Shown here one piece after another: positions 8,800 through 18,492 of a DNA stretch of 64,000 bases. Source of the DNA: Paraburkholderia fungorum. Lineage in GTDB: Bacteria > Pseudomonadota > Gammaproteobacteria > Burkholderiales > Burkholderiaceae. Numbering within the stretch: position 1 is the stretch's first letter; the number at the start of each line of letters is the position of its first letter. The DNA lies in contig NZ_MCAS01000016.1 in NCBI RefSeq assembly GCF_003610895.1, positions 62,001 to 126,000 on the forward strand, given 5' to 3'. A program made the position numbers and the translations under genes. The notes below the pieces were generated by a model, which was given only the letters and a program-made list of their open reading frames with translations, did no database searches and was not told where the DNA came from.

Positions 8800-10218
8800 A
8801 TGTCTACCGCTTTTCAGCCTCGCGCGAGCGCAGCCGCCAGACTCGAGCGACTGCCGTTCTCCGGATATCACCGGACCATCTTCATCATCATCGCGATCGC
8901 CTTCTTTTTCGACTCGGTCGATCTCGGCACCATGACTTTCGTGCTCGGTTCCATCAAGAGTGAATTTCATCTGTCGAGCGCGGCGGCGGGCCTGGTCGCG
9001 AGTGCGAGTTTTTTCGGCATGGTGATCGGCGCGGCTGCCGCCGGCTTGCTGGCCGATCGCTTCGGACGCCGGCCTGTGTTTCAGTGGAGCATGGTGTTGT
9101 GGGGACTCGCGTCGTATCTGTGCTCGACTGCCCAGAGCGTCGAAGCGCTGATTTTCTACCGCGTGCTGCTGGGCTTCGGCATGGGCATGGAGTTTCCCAT
9201 TGCGCAGACACTGTTGTCGGAATTCGTGCCGGCAGCATCGCGCGGACGGTTGATCGCGCTGATGGATGGTTTCTGGCCGCTCGGTTTCATCACGGCAGGC
9301 GTGGTGTCGTATTTCGTATTGCCGACGTTTGGTTGGCGCACGGAGTTCGCCTTGCTGGCGATTCCCGCCGTGTTCGTCCTGATCGTGCGCCGCGTCGTGC
9401 CGGAATCGCCGCGCTGGCTGGAACATCGCGGACGCCTTGCCGAAGCGGACAAGATCCTTGCCGAGGTCGAGGTGAAGGTCATGAAAGCGGCCGGTCTGAG
9501 CCAGTTGCGCGCGCCGGTGATGTTGCAGGAGCCGCCGGCGGCGAAGGGCACGAGCGCGTTTCGCGAGATCTGGAGCATGGCCTACCGGCGCCGCACGATC
9601 ATGGTGTGGACGCTGTGGTTCTTCGCCTTGCTTGGATTTTATGGACTGACGTCGTGGCTCGGCGCGTTGATGCAGCAAGCGGGCTTTGCGGTGACGAAGT
9701 CGGTGCTGTATACGGTGCTGATTTCGCTTGGCGGGATTCCTGGCTTCATCTGCGCAGCGTGGCTGGTCGAACGCTGGGGACGCAAGCCGACCTGCATCGC
9801 ATCGCTGGCCGGCAGCGCGGTAATGGCCTATGTGTACGGGCAAACAGCGTTGCACGCGCAAACGCCGACGTTGCTGATCTGCGCAGGTCTTGCGATGCAG
9901 TTCTTCATGTTTGCGATGTGGGCCGTGCTTTACACGTATACGCCTGAACTTTACGGCACGGGCGCGAGGGCTACAGGATCGGGTTTTGCCTCGGCGATTG
10001 GCCGCGTGGGATCCTTGATCGGCCCTTACGTGGTCGGCGTCGTGTTGCCGGTGTTCGGCCAGGGCGGCGTGTTCTCCCTCGGCGCGATGTGTTTTGTGAT
10101 CGCGGCGGCGGCGGTGTGGATCATGGGGATCGAGACGCGTGGGCTGGCGCTGGAGACCCTGGTGTCCGAAGCCGTCGAGACGGACACGCAGGGGGTGTTG
10201 AGCCCTGCGCGTGAATGA
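8800..10218 (+). CDS. MFS transporter (sugar/aromatic-acid:H+ symporter-like)
   Basis: A 472-residue inner-membrane carrier with the twelve-helix major facilitator pattern. Motif A is seen as GLLADRFGRRP after helix 2. The central cytoplasmic loop carries the PESPRWLEHRGR signature typical of the sugar-porter/aromatic-acid symporter branch. A GAGGGG ribosome-binding site precedes the ATG. The gene lies between soxBDAG and the convergent betA, so uptake of choline, betaine, carnitine or a related methylated amine is plausible by context only. The substrate cannot be read from the sequence. Known Burkholderia choline carriers are BCCT or ABC systems, which makes an MFS protein here noteworthy. 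Confidence 0.85.
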   Translation: MSTAFQPRASAAARLERLPFSGYHRTIFIIIAIAFFFDSVDLGTMTFVLGSIKSEFHLSSAAAGLVASASFFGMVIGAAAAGLLADRFGRRPVFQWSMVLWGLASYLCSTAQSVEALIFYRVLLGFGMGMEFPIAQTLLSEFVPAASRGRLIALMDGFWPLGFITAGVVSYFVLPTFGWRTEFALLAIPAVFVLIVRRVVPESPRWLEHRGRLAEADKILAEVEVKVMKAAGLSQLRAPVMLQEPPAAKGTSAFREIWSMAYRRRTIMVWTLWFFALLGFYGLTSWLGALMQQAGFAVTKSVLYTVLISLGGIPGFICAAWLVERWGRKPTCIASLAGSAVMAYVYGQTALHAQTPTLLICAGLAMQFFMFAMWAVLYTYTPELYGTGARATGSGFASAIGRVGSLIGPYVVGVVLPVFGQGGVFSLGAMCFVIAAAAVWIMGIETRGLALETLVSEAVETDTQGVLSPARE

Positions 10219-10242
10219 GTGCTCTGGCGCGTAGCGTAGTTT

Positions 10243-10270
10243 GCAGCGGCGTGTATTAAACCGCCGCTGC
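10243..10270. terminator. Stem-loop between convergent MFS gene and betA
   Basis: A perfect 9-bp stem (GCAGCGGCG / CGCCGCTGC) with a 10-nt AT-rich loop overlaps the betA stop codon and lies 24 bp after the MFS stop. Its position between converging genes suggests a bidirectional terminator. Confidence 0.6.
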
Positions 10271-11941
10271 TTCGCGTTTCCTCGACGCCACGCCGCGAGC
10301 CACGAAGTAAGGCGTTTCTACTCGCGCCAGTGCATCCCGCCCGCGAATCCGGTCGGCAATCTTCTCCGCCAGCATGATGGTCGGCGCGTTCAGATTGCCG
10401 GTGGTGATCTGCGGCATGATCGATGCGTCCACGACGCGCAGCGCCTCCATGCCGTGCACGCGCCCCTCGCTGTCCACCACGGCCATATCGTCATAACCCA
10501 TCTTGCACGAACACGACGGATGAAACGCCGTCTCCGCCCGCATCCGCACGAAGGCGTCGAGTTGCGCGTCGCTGGTCAACTCCGCGCCCGGATTCAGCTC
10601 GCGGCCACGATAACGATCGAGTGCCGGCTGCCGCATGATCTCGCGCGTAATGCGGATGCCGTCGCGGAATTCACGCCAGTCGAGCGGATCGGCCATGTAA
10701 TTGAACAGGATGCTCGGATGCGCTGCTGGATCGCGTGACGTGAGCTTCACGCGGCCACGGCTTGGCGAACGCATCGAGCCGACATGCGCCTGAAAACCGT
10801 GCATCTTGATTGCGTTCGAACCGTTATAGTTGATCGCGACGGGCAGGAAGTGATACTGGATGTTCGGCCACAGATCGTCGTCGCGGGTACGGATGAAGCC
10901 GCCCGCTTCGAACTGGTTGCTCGCGCCGATGCCCGTGCCCTTAAGCATCCATTCAAGCCCGATGGCAGGCTGATTCCACCATTGCAGCGCGGGGTACAGC
11001 GAAACCGGCTCCTTGCATTCGTACTGGATGTACATTTCCAGGTGGTCCTGCAGATTTTCGCCGACACCAGGCAGATCGTGCACGAGCGGCACGTCGAGTT
11101 CGCGCAGCCAGGTCGAGCGGCCCACGCCTGAGCGTTGCAGCAATTGCGGCGAGGCGATCGCGCCGCTGCACACCAGCACTTCGCGGCGCACATGGGCAGT
11201 CACCGCCTGACCATCGTGCAGATACGCGACGCCAATCGCGCGCTTGCCTGAGAACAGCACGCGGTCGGTCATGGCATGCGTCACGATGGTCAGATTCGGC
11301 CGTGTTTTCGCGCGGTCCAGATAGCCGCGCGCGGTGCTGGCGCGCCGGCCGTTCGGCGTGACCGTTCGGTCCATTGGGCCGAAGCCTTCCTGTTGATAGC
11401 CGTTCAGATCGTCGGTAGGCGGGAAACCTGCCTGCACGCCGGCCTCGACCATCGCGGCGAATAAGGGGTTGTTGCCGGGTTTGCTCGTCGTCACATGGAC
11501 CGGGCCGTCGCCGCCGTGATAGGCGTTCGCGCCGACATCGCGAGTTTCGGCTTTGCGGAAGTACGGCAGGCAATCCAGATAGGTCCAGTTTTCCAGGCCG
11601 GGGCGCTCGGCCCAGTTGTCGTAATCGAGCGCATTGCCGCGGATGTAGCACATGCCGTTGATCAACGACGAACCGCCCAGCCCCTTGCCGCGCCCGCACT
11701 CCATGCGCCGGTTGTTCATATGCGGCTCGGGATCGGTTTCGTATGCCCAGTTGTAGCGCCGCCCTTGCAAGGGATAGGCGAGAGCCGCGGGCATCTGTGT
11801 GCGGAAATCGAAACGGTAGTCGGGGCCGCCTGCTTCGAGGAGCAGTACGGTCACGCCGGCGTCTTCGGTCAGACGCGAGGCGAGCACGTTGCCCGCCGAA
11901 CCCGCGCCGACGATGATGTAGTCGTATTCGTTCGAAGCCAT
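10256..11941 (-). CDS. betA: Choline dehydrogenase
   Basis: A GMC-family FAD oxidoreductase, membrane-associated, converting choline to betaine aldehyde and able to carry it on to glycine betaine. From the ATG at 11941 (MASNEYDY) the 561-residue protein has the FAD motif GAGSAG at 12-17. The GMC signature GRGKGLGGSSLINGMCYIRG follows, then the FHPSCSCKMG segment with the likely catalytic histidine near residue 474, and the TTGNLNAPT segment. An ATG at 11947 is also possible, but a GGGGAG ribosome-binding site is spaced better (6 nt) from 11941. Order betI-betB-betA on one strand with short gaps (42 and 12 bp) indicates an operon repressed by BetI. Confidence 0.96.
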   Translation of the reverse strand: MASNEYDYIIVGAGSAGNVLASRLTEDAGVTVLLLEAGGPDYRFDFRTQMPAALAYPLQGRRYNWAYETDPEPHMNNRRMECGRGKGLGGSSLINGMCYIRGNALDYDNWAERPGLENWTYLDCLPYFRKAETRDVGANAYHGGDGPVHVTTSKPGNNPLFAAMVEAGVQAGFPPTDDLNGYQQEGFGPMDRTVTPNGRRASTARGYLDRAKTRPNLTIVTHAMTDRVLFSGKRAIGVAYLHDGQAVTAHVRREVLVCSGAIASPQLLQRSGVGRSTWLRELDVPLVHDLPGVGENLQDHLEMYIQYECKEPVSLYPALQWWNQPAIGLEWMLKGTGIGASNQFEAGGFIRTRDDDLWPNIQYHFLPVAINYNGSNAIKMHGFQAHVGSMRSPSRGRVKLTSRDPAAHPSILFNYMADPLDWREFRDGIRITREIMRQPALDRYRGRELNPGAELTSDAQLDAFVRMRAETAFHPSCSCKMGYDDMAVVDSEGRVHGMEALRVVDASIMPQITTGNLNAPTIMLAEKIADRIRGRDALARVETPYFVARGVASRKREAAAV

Positions 11942-11953
11942 CGTCATCTCCCC

Positions 11954-13423
11954 TTAGAACACCGCCTGATACGGGCCGAGTTCGACCTGCACGGATTTGA
12001 TCCGGGTGTAGTGTTCGAGCGTGGTGATGCCGTTCTCACGGCCCACGCCCGATTGCTTGTAGCCGCCCACCGGCATTTCCGCCGGCGACTCGCCCCACGT
12101 ATTGATCCAGCAGATACCCGCTTCGAGACGGTGAATCACGCGATGCGCGCGCGCCAGGTTCTCGGTGACGACGCCCGCGGCAAGACCGTAAGCCGTGTTG
12201 TTCGCACGCGAGATCGCCTCGTCTTCGTCGTCGAAAACGAGAATGCTCATCACAGGGCCGAAGATTTCTTCGCGCACGATCCGCATCTCGTCATGACAGC
12301 CGGTGAAAACCGTCGGCTCGACGTACTGGCCGTTGCCGAAATGGCCGTGTGTCAGCCGCTTGCCGCCGGCAATCAGCCGCGCGCCTTCCTGCACGCCGTT
12401 TTCGATGTAGCCGAGCACTTTCTGCAATTGCGCGGCGCTGACGAGCGGGCCGAAGTTGGTGTCGGCCTCAGTGGGCGCACCCACCCGAATCCGCTTCACG
12501 CGCTCCAGCACGAGTGCTTCGAACCGTTCCAGCACGCTGCGCTGCACGAACACACGTGTGCCGTTTGTACACACCTGGCCGGAACTGAAGAAGTTGGCGC
12601 TCATGGCGATGTCGGCGGCGCGTTCGAGGTTGGCGTCGTCGAAGACGAGCAGGGGGGATTTGCCGCCCAGTTCCATCGTCACTTCTTTCAGCGACGATGC
12701 GCCTGCCAGCGACATCACCTTCTTGCCCGTTTCAACGCCGCCGGTGAAGGAAATTTTTTCGATGTCGGGATGCGCGGCGAGCATCGCACCGACGCGTCCG
12801 TCGCCTTGTACGACGTTGAACACGCCGGCCGGCACACCGGCCTCGGTATAAATCTCAGCGAGTTTCAACGCGGACAGGGGTGTGATTTCGCTCGGTTTGA
12901 AGATCATCGCATTGCCGGCCGCCAACGCGGGGGCCGATTTCCAGCACGCGATCTGGATCGGGTAATTCCACGCGCCGATGCCGGCGCACACACCTAGCGG
13001 TTCACGCCGCGTATAGACGAACGACGACGGCCGCAACGGAATCTGCTGACCTTCGATGGCGGTAGCGAGGCCCGCGTAGTACTCGATCACATCCGCGCCG
13101 GTAACGATATCGACCGCCCGGGTCTCGGCAATCGCCTTGCCGGTGTCGCGTGTTTCGAGCGCGGCGAGTTCGTCGTTGCGCTCACGCAGAATCTCGACCG
13201 CACGGCGCAGGATGCGCGAACGCTGCATTGCCGTGAGCGCGGCCCATTCGCGTTGACCGTCACGCGCGGACTGCACGGCGCGATCCACGTCGGCAGCCGA
13301 AGCCTGTTGCACGGTTGCGAGCGTTTCGCCGGTGGCGGGGGCGAGCGTGTCGAAAGTCTCGCCACTGGTCGCGTCGACGTAGGCGCCGCCTATATAGAGA
13401 CGTTGCGTTGCGAATACCGCCAT
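11954..13423 (-). CDS. betB: Betaine aldehyde dehydrogenase
   Basis: A 489-residue NAD(P)-dependent aldehyde dehydrogenase oxidising betaine aldehyde to glycine betaine in the cytoplasm. The catalytic cysteine is Cys285 (SSGQVCTNGT) and the general-base glutamate is Glu251 in MELGGKSPLL. AWNYP at 151-155 is the conserved cofactor-pocket Asn region. The start ATG has a clean AGGAG ribosome-binding site. Length and the N-terminal LYIGGAYVDATSGETFD match BetB. It sits between betI and betA in the same operon, which fixes the substrate assignment beyond generic ALDH homology. Confidence 0.96.
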   Translation of the reverse strand: MAVFATQRLYIGGAYVDATSGETFDTLAPATGETLATVQQASAADVDRAVQSARDGQREWAALTAMQRSRILRRAVEILRERNDELAALETRDTGKAIAETRAVDIVTGADVIEYYAGLATAIEGQQIPLRPSSFVYTRREPLGVCAGIGAWNYPIQIACWKSAPALAAGNAMIFKPSEITPLSALKLAEIYTEAGVPAGVFNVVQGDGRVGAMLAAHPDIEKISFTGGVETGKKVMSLAGASSLKEVTMELGGKSPLLVFDDANLERAADIAMSANFFSSGQVCTNGTRVFVQRSVLERFEALVLERVKRIRVGAPTEADTNFGPLVSAAQLQKVLGYIENGVQEGARLIAGGKRLTHGHFGNGQYVEPTVFTGCHDEMRIVREEIFGPVMSILVFDDEDEAISRANNTAYGLAAGVVTENLARAHRVIHRLEAGICWINTWGESPAEMPVGGYKQSGVGRENGITTLEHYTRIKSVQVELGPYQAVF

Positions 13424-13465
13424 GACTTGCTCCTTTTCTGAAAATGTCGCTGCCCGGGACGCGTG

Positions 13466-14053
13466 CTAGCTGCGTGCTTCCAGCAGTTGATCGATGTAAT
13501 CGTTTGCCACGCGCAGTGCGGCCTTCGTATCGAAGGGCTCGCCGGACAACGCGCCGCGTAGCCACAGGCCGTCGATCAGTGCCGCGAGGCCGCTTGCGGC
13601 ACGGCGTGCCGCGGGACGTGGCAGTGCTTTCGAAAAATCCGCGCACAGGTTCGAGTTCAGGCGCCGCGTGTTGACGTATTGAAGCCGCCGCAATTGCGGC
13701 TTGTGCATGCTTTCGGACCAGAACGCGAGCCACGTTTTCATGACCGGCGCGCTGGTTTGCTCGGCGTCGAAATTCGCCGCGACGACCGCGCGCAGTTTCG
13801 AACGGGGGTCCGCCTTCGCCGCGCGGCGCCGTCTCGACGTGGCTTGCCAGAGATCGCGCAGCACATGGCGCATGGTGGCTTCGAGCAAGCCGTCCTTGTC
13901 GCCGAAATAGTGGCTGACGATGCCGGTGGAAATGCTTGCGCGCTGCGCGACCGAAGCGAGCGTTGCACCAGCCAGACCGGTCTGGTCGATGGTCAGCAGG
14001 GTGGCGTCGATCAGCTGCGCACGGCGGATTTCGCGCATTCCAAGTTTGGGCAT
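13466..14053 (-). CDS. betI: TetR-family choline-responsive repressor BetI
   Basis: A 195-residue regulator starting MPKLGMREIRRAQLIDAT, the highly conserved BetI N-terminus. The TetR HTH spans about residues 27-47 (ASVAQRASISTGIVSHYFGDKDG). The ligand domain retains the AFWSESMHKPQLRRLQ and LAALIDGLWLRGALSG blocks typical of BetI. Established: BetI represses bet genes and is released by choline. It is the first gene of betI-betB-betA on the minus strand, and an AT-rich dyad that looks like its operator lies 67 bp upstream of the start. Confidence 0.94.
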   Translation of the reverse strand: MPKLGMREIRRAQLIDATLLTIDQTGLAGATLASVAQRASISTGIVSHYFGDKDGLLEATMRHVLRDLWQATSRRRRAAKADPRSKLRAVVAANFDAEQTSAPVMKTWLAFWSESMHKPQLRRLQYVNTRRLNSNLCADFSKALPRPAARRAASGLAALIDGLWLRGALSGEPFDTKAALRVANDYIDQLLEARS

Positions 14054-14119
14054 GGTGCTAGCGGTGGCGGGCGCAGGCCGGCCATCCAAGTGTTCGATGC
14101 GGCATGGTAGTTTTTTTAT

Positions 14120-14133
14120 ATTGAACGGTCAAT
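14120..14133. promoter_or_regulatory. Candidate BetI operator
   Basis: ATTGA-ACGG-TCAAT is a perfect 5-bp inverted repeat with a 4-bp spacer in an unusually AT-rich patch (14111-14142) upstream of betI. TetR-family BetI operators in enteric bacteria centre on a similar TTGAACG-type dyad. The assignment is by position and resemblance; binding is inferred. Confidence 0.5.
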
Positions 14134-14180
14134 CAATAAAAAACGGGTTGCATCCGTATGCACGCGGGTTGCGCCGGGCG

Positions 14181-14210
14181 TGTCGGTTCCAGCCAAACCT
14201 ATGTCGCGTT
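14181..14210. promoter_or_regulatory. 21-bp-spaced TGTCG direct repeats upstream of fdhA
   Basis: TGTCGGTT at 14181 and TGTCGCGTT at 14202 share TGTCG with an offset of exactly 21 bp, 104-125 bp upstream of the fdhA start. The spacing matches the AraC-family half-site geometry seen upstream of sdaA. Candidate GbdR-type site, inferred. Confidence 0.35.
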
Positions 14211-14305
14211 CGGTACATGTCCTTTGTTTCAGCGGGCGCTACGCTCGATGAACGGCGTGCCACTTCGAGTCGGGCACGCCGCTCACAGAACATGGAGACA
14301 GGCAA

Positions 14306-15505
14306 ATGAGCAGCAATCGCGGCGTCGTTTATCTAGGGCAGGGTAAGGTGGAAGTGCAGTCGATCGACTTTCCGAAGATGGTCGATCCGCGTGGCCGGTC
14401 GATCGGCCATGGCGTGATCCTGAAGGTGGTCAGCACGAATATTTGCGGCTCCGATCAGCACATGGTGCGCGGCCGCACGACCGCCGAGGTCGGCCTCGTG
14501 CTTGGCCATGAGATTACCGGCGAGGTGATCGAGGTGGGGCGCGATGTCGAAACGCTGAAGATCGGCGATCTGGTGTCGGTGCCGTTCAACGTGGCGTGTG
14601 GACGCTGTCCGACCTGCAAGGCGCAGCATACCGGCGTGTGCCTGAACGTGAATCCGTCGCGGGCGGGTGGCGCTTATGGCTACGTCGACATGGGCGGCTG
14701 GATCGGCGGCCAGGCCGAATACGTGCTGGTGCCGTACGCGGACTTCAATCTGCTGAAATTCCCCGACCACGCTCAGGCGATGTCGAAAATCCGCGACCTG
14801 ACATGCCTGTCCGACATTCTGCCGACCGGTTATCACGGCGCGGTGATGGCGGGCGTGAAGCCAGGAGCCACGGTGTACATTGCAGGCGCGGGGCCGGTGG
14901 GGATGGCGGCGGCCGCTTCCGCACGCTTGCTGGGCGCGGCCTGCACGATCGTCGGCGACATGAACGAAGCGCGTCTCGCGCATGCGCGCAAGATGGGTTT
15001 TCAGACCATCGACCTCTCGAAGGACGCTACGCTCGGCGAGCAGATCGAACAGATTCTCGGCAAGCCCGAAGTGGATTGCGCGGTGGATTGCGTCGGCTTC
15101 GAGGCGCACGGTCATGGCAGCAGCGGTTCGCATGAAGAAGCGCCGGCCACGGTGCTCAATTCGCTGATGGAAATCACCCGGGCCGCGGGCGCGATCGGCA
15201 TTCCAGGTCTTTACGTGACGGACGATCCAGGTGCTACCGACGCCGCCGCCCGCAAAGGCAGCTTGAGCATTCGCTTCGGTCTCGGCTGGGCCAAGTCGCA
15301 CTCGTTCCACACGGGACAAACGCCGGTGATGAAGTACAACCACAATCTGATGCAAGCAATCCTGTGGGACCGCCTGCCGATCGCGGATATCGTGAACGTG
15401 ACGGTCGTCTCGCTCGACCAGGCCCCGGACGGCTACCGGCAGTTCGATGGTGGCGCGCCGAAGAAGTTTGTCATCGACCCGCATGGCCTGTTGAAGGCCG
15501 CCTGA
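14306..15505 (+). CDS. fdhA: Glutathione-independent formaldehyde dehydrogenase
   Basis: A 399-residue zinc-dependent medium-chain dehydrogenase/reductase of the Pseudomonas putida FDH type. It oxidises formaldehyde to formate with tightly bound NAD. Catalytic zinc region: Cys47 (NICGSDQ) and His68-Glu69 (GHEITGE). The structural zinc lobe has Cys98, Cys101, Cys104 and Cys112. The NAD motif GAGPVG lies at 194-199. The long insertion GAYGYVDMGGWIGGQAEY is characteristic of this subfamily. The gene lies divergent from betI and among the demethylation genes, so its likely job is to remove formaldehyde from dimethylglycine and betaine demethylation. The upstream region carries TGTCG direct repeats 21 bp apart. 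Confidence 0.95.
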   Translation: MSSNRGVVYLGQGKVEVQSIDFPKMVDPRGRSIGHGVILKVVSTNICGSDQHMVRGRTTAEVGLVLGHEITGEVIEVGRDVETLKIGDLVSVPFNVACGRCPTCKAQHTGVCLNVNPSRAGGAYGYVDMGGWIGGQAEYVLVPYADFNLLKFPDHAQAMSKIRDLTCLSDILPTGYHGAVMAGVKPGATVYIAGAGPVGMAAAASARLLGAACTIVGDMNEARLAHARKMGFQTIDLSKDATLGEQIEQILGKPEVDCAVDCVGFEAHGHGSSGSHEEAPATVLNSLMEITRAAGAIGIPGLYVTDDPGATDAAARKGSLSIRFGLGWAKSHSFHTGQTPVMKYNHNLMQAILWDRLPIADIVNVTVVSLDQAPDGYRQFDGGAPKKFVIDPHGLLKAA

Positions 15506-15527
15506 CATAGCAAGGCAGTCAGGGCCG

Positions 15528-15557
15528 CGCCTGCTGCGCTGAACCAGGCAGCAGGCG
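15528..15557 (+). terminator. Stem-loop downstream of fdhA
   Basis: A perfect 10-bp stem (CGCCTGCTGC / GCAGCAGGCG) with a 10-nt loop lies 22 bp after the fdhA stop. There is no T-tract. Likely transcript end of fdhA. Confidence 0.55.
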
Positions 15558-15570
15558 GGCGGCTTGCAGC

Positions 15571-15735
15571 ATGCAGAATATCTCCCTAAAGGCGCTCATT
15601 CTGCTTGCCGTGACGGTGTTCACGGTGAGCAGGATGTTCTCCCAGTACGTCACGCGACAGTTCGCCGTGGCGGCGACGCCAGGCCAAGCCGTTCTACGCA
15701 GCGCGACGCGCTTCGTATCGATGGTCGAACGCTAG
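15571..15735 (+). CDS. Small putative membrane or exported protein (54 aa)
   Basis: A short frame starting MQNISLKALILLAVTVF encodes 54 residues. A hydrophobic helix spans about residues 5-20, followed by a basic/polar tail (TRQF, RSATRF, MVER). It lies between the fdhA hairpin and the convergent gbdR gene, whose stop is 13 bp away. The composition fits a single-pass membrane microprotein or a signal-anchored peptide. No family is recognised, and the ribosome-binding site is weak (an AGGCGGGC stretch about 12 nt upstream). It may be spurious. Confidence 0.35.
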   Translation: MQNISLKALILLAVTVFTVSRMFSQYVTRQFAVAATPGQAVLRSATRFVSMVER

Positions 15736-15748
15736 GGAGACAAGACGG

Positions 15749-16768
15749 CTAGGCCGGCAGCGCCAGTCCTGCGGGTGCGCCGGTGGCGACAGCGTGCCCG
15801 AGCGGTGCAACCTGTTTGCGCCGCTCGCGTGTCGGCGCGGTGCCGAACGCGTCGCGATAGCTCTTCGAGAAGTGGCAAGCCGACTGGAAGCCGCAAGCCA
15901 TCGTGATATGCATGATCGACATGTCGGTCTGCAACAGCAATTCACGGGCGCGCCGCAGGCGCAGCGTCAGATAGTAATGCGTGGGCGTCATGCCCAGATG
16001 CTCGCGGAACAGGCGCTGCAATTGCCGTTGCGACATGCCGGCAAGCCGTGCGAGCTCTTCGCGCGAAAGCGGCTCTTCGATGTTGTTCTCCATCAGCGAG
16101 ATCACTTCGAAGAGCGACTTGTTGGCCGATCCGAGCCGCGCCACGAGCGGCATTTTCTGTTGCGCGCTGGTGTCGCGCACATGTTCGACGATGAACTGCT
16201 CGGCGATCTGCGTGACCCGCGCCGTGCCGACGCGTGGCGCGATCAGGTTGAGCATCATGTCGAGCGGCGCGACGCCGCCCGTGCACGTCACACGATCCCG
16301 ATCGATCACGAACAGTTCTTTCAGAAAACGCGTGTCGGGAAACTCTTCCTTGAGCGCCGACATGTTCTCCCAGTGAATCGCACACGCATAGCCCGCCAGC
16401 AAACCGGCACGCGCCAGCGCATAGGTACCGGTGCACAGGCTGCCGAGCACGCTGCCCGTGCGGGCGAAGCGGCGCAGTGCGATGAGATGGTCGGCGGTGG
16501 TGGCGCGCTGCACATCGATACCGCCGACCACGAACACGATATCCGGCTGACCGACGCATTCAACGGGCCCGGTATCGACCGCGAGGCCGTTGCTCGCCGT
16601 CACCGGGCCGCCTGTGGGGCTCACGATCGACCAGCGGTAAAGCGTTTGTCCTGTCAGGTAGTTCGCCATGCGGAGAACTTCGATCGCGTTGGTGAACGCG
16701 ATCATCGTGAAGTTCGGAACCGGCATGAATGCGAAATGCGACAGCGACGCCGTGCGATCGGTGGACAT
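15749..16768 (-). CDS. gbdR: GbdR-like transcriptional activator (GATase1 + AraC HTH)
   Basis: A 339-residue regulator starting MSTDRTASLSHFAFMPVPNF. The N-terminal DJ-1/PfpI-like ligand domain contains the IEVLRMAN segment shared with Pseudomonas GbdR and the GSLCTGTYALARAG elbow. The C-terminal AraC domain contains LSREELARLAGMSQRQLQRLF and ITMACGFQSACHFSKSYR. Established: GbdR senses glycine betaine/dimethylglycine and activates gbc, dgc, sox and related genes. Context agrees, since it is divergent from the glyA-dgc-gbc unit. The ATG at 16768 is used; an in-frame TTG at 16831 would add 21 non-conserved residues. The second GATase1-AraC gene at 183-1265 could divide the labour with it. Confidence 0.85.
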   Translation of the reverse strand: MSTDRTASLSHFAFMPVPNFTMIAFTNAIEVLRMANYLTGQTLYRWSIVSPTGGPVTASNGLAVDTGPVECVGQPDIVFVVGGIDVQRATTADHLIALRRFARTGSVLGSLCTGTYALARAGLLAGYACAIHWENMSALKEEFPDTRFLKELFVIDRDRVTCTGGVAPLDMMLNLIAPRVGTARVTQIAEQFIVEHVRDTSAQQKMPLVARLGSANKSLFEVISLMENNIEEPLSREELARLAGMSQRQLQRLFREHLGMTPTHYYLTLRLRRARELLLQTDMSIMHITMACGFQSACHFSKSYRDAFGTAPTRERRKQVAPLGHAVATGAPAGLALPA

Positions 16769-17199
16769 GGGGGAAATGATTCCTTCGAATCTGTAATGTA
16801 GCGCCGCCGTGGGGGGCGGCGACTGCTGCAATTCTGAGTACTAGGGCAACTAGCGTGCCATCAGGCTAAACCCTCGGTTGCCCTTCTGTAACGTTGAATC
16901 GCGAGGCAAACAGCACCAGAACGGCGCGACCGGCGCCGGCACGCGCACCCGAAGCGCGCACAACGATCAGCTGCAGTGCAGCATTGGCGCGAATCGCTAA
17001 CGATCGTTCGAAACCTGTCGTCGCGACTTGTCGAAAAAGGACGCGGATGGCGGAAAAGGCAAAGAACGCGTCTGAATTCGTAAATTGGCGCGCGAGGCGA
17101 AAGTCAAGAATAGACGCAATGCAGACCGGTAGCAGCAGGGCGTTCCAGCCTGGCTGGCAGACGCTTCCGGTCCTTCGCCAACCACCCCACGGACCTTCC
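16769..17199. promoter_or_regulatory. Divergent control region of gbdR and the glyA-dgc-gbc unit
   Basis: A 431-bp spacer without a believable gene. An open frame extends upstream from glyA, but its residues are unlike GlyA and are Arg/Ala-biased. The spacer contains imperfect direct repeats TGTCGAAAAAGG (17029-17040) and TGGCGGAAAAGG (17048-17059), offset by 19 bp, plus several TCGCGA-like elements at 17000-17026. These are the best candidates for regulator sites. A reliable promoter is not evident by eye. Confidence 0.4.
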
Positions 17200-18474
<1,275 letters not shown>

Positions 18475-18492
18475 GCACGCCTGGAGCAAACG

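Noticed and set aside
8359..9861. A 500-codon antisense frame over the MFS gene and its upstream region
   Set aside because: The sense strand encodes a clear twelve-helix carrier. The antisense product is low-complexity.
16894..17199. N-terminal extension of GlyA by 102 residues
   Set aside because: The added residues are not GlyA-like and the conserved start MSNPNPFF has its own ATG at 17200.
16769..17199. Glycine riboswitch upstream of glyA
   Set aside because: I could not see paired glycine-aptamer core elements, and these normally precede gcv genes; the spacing is better explained by protein operators.
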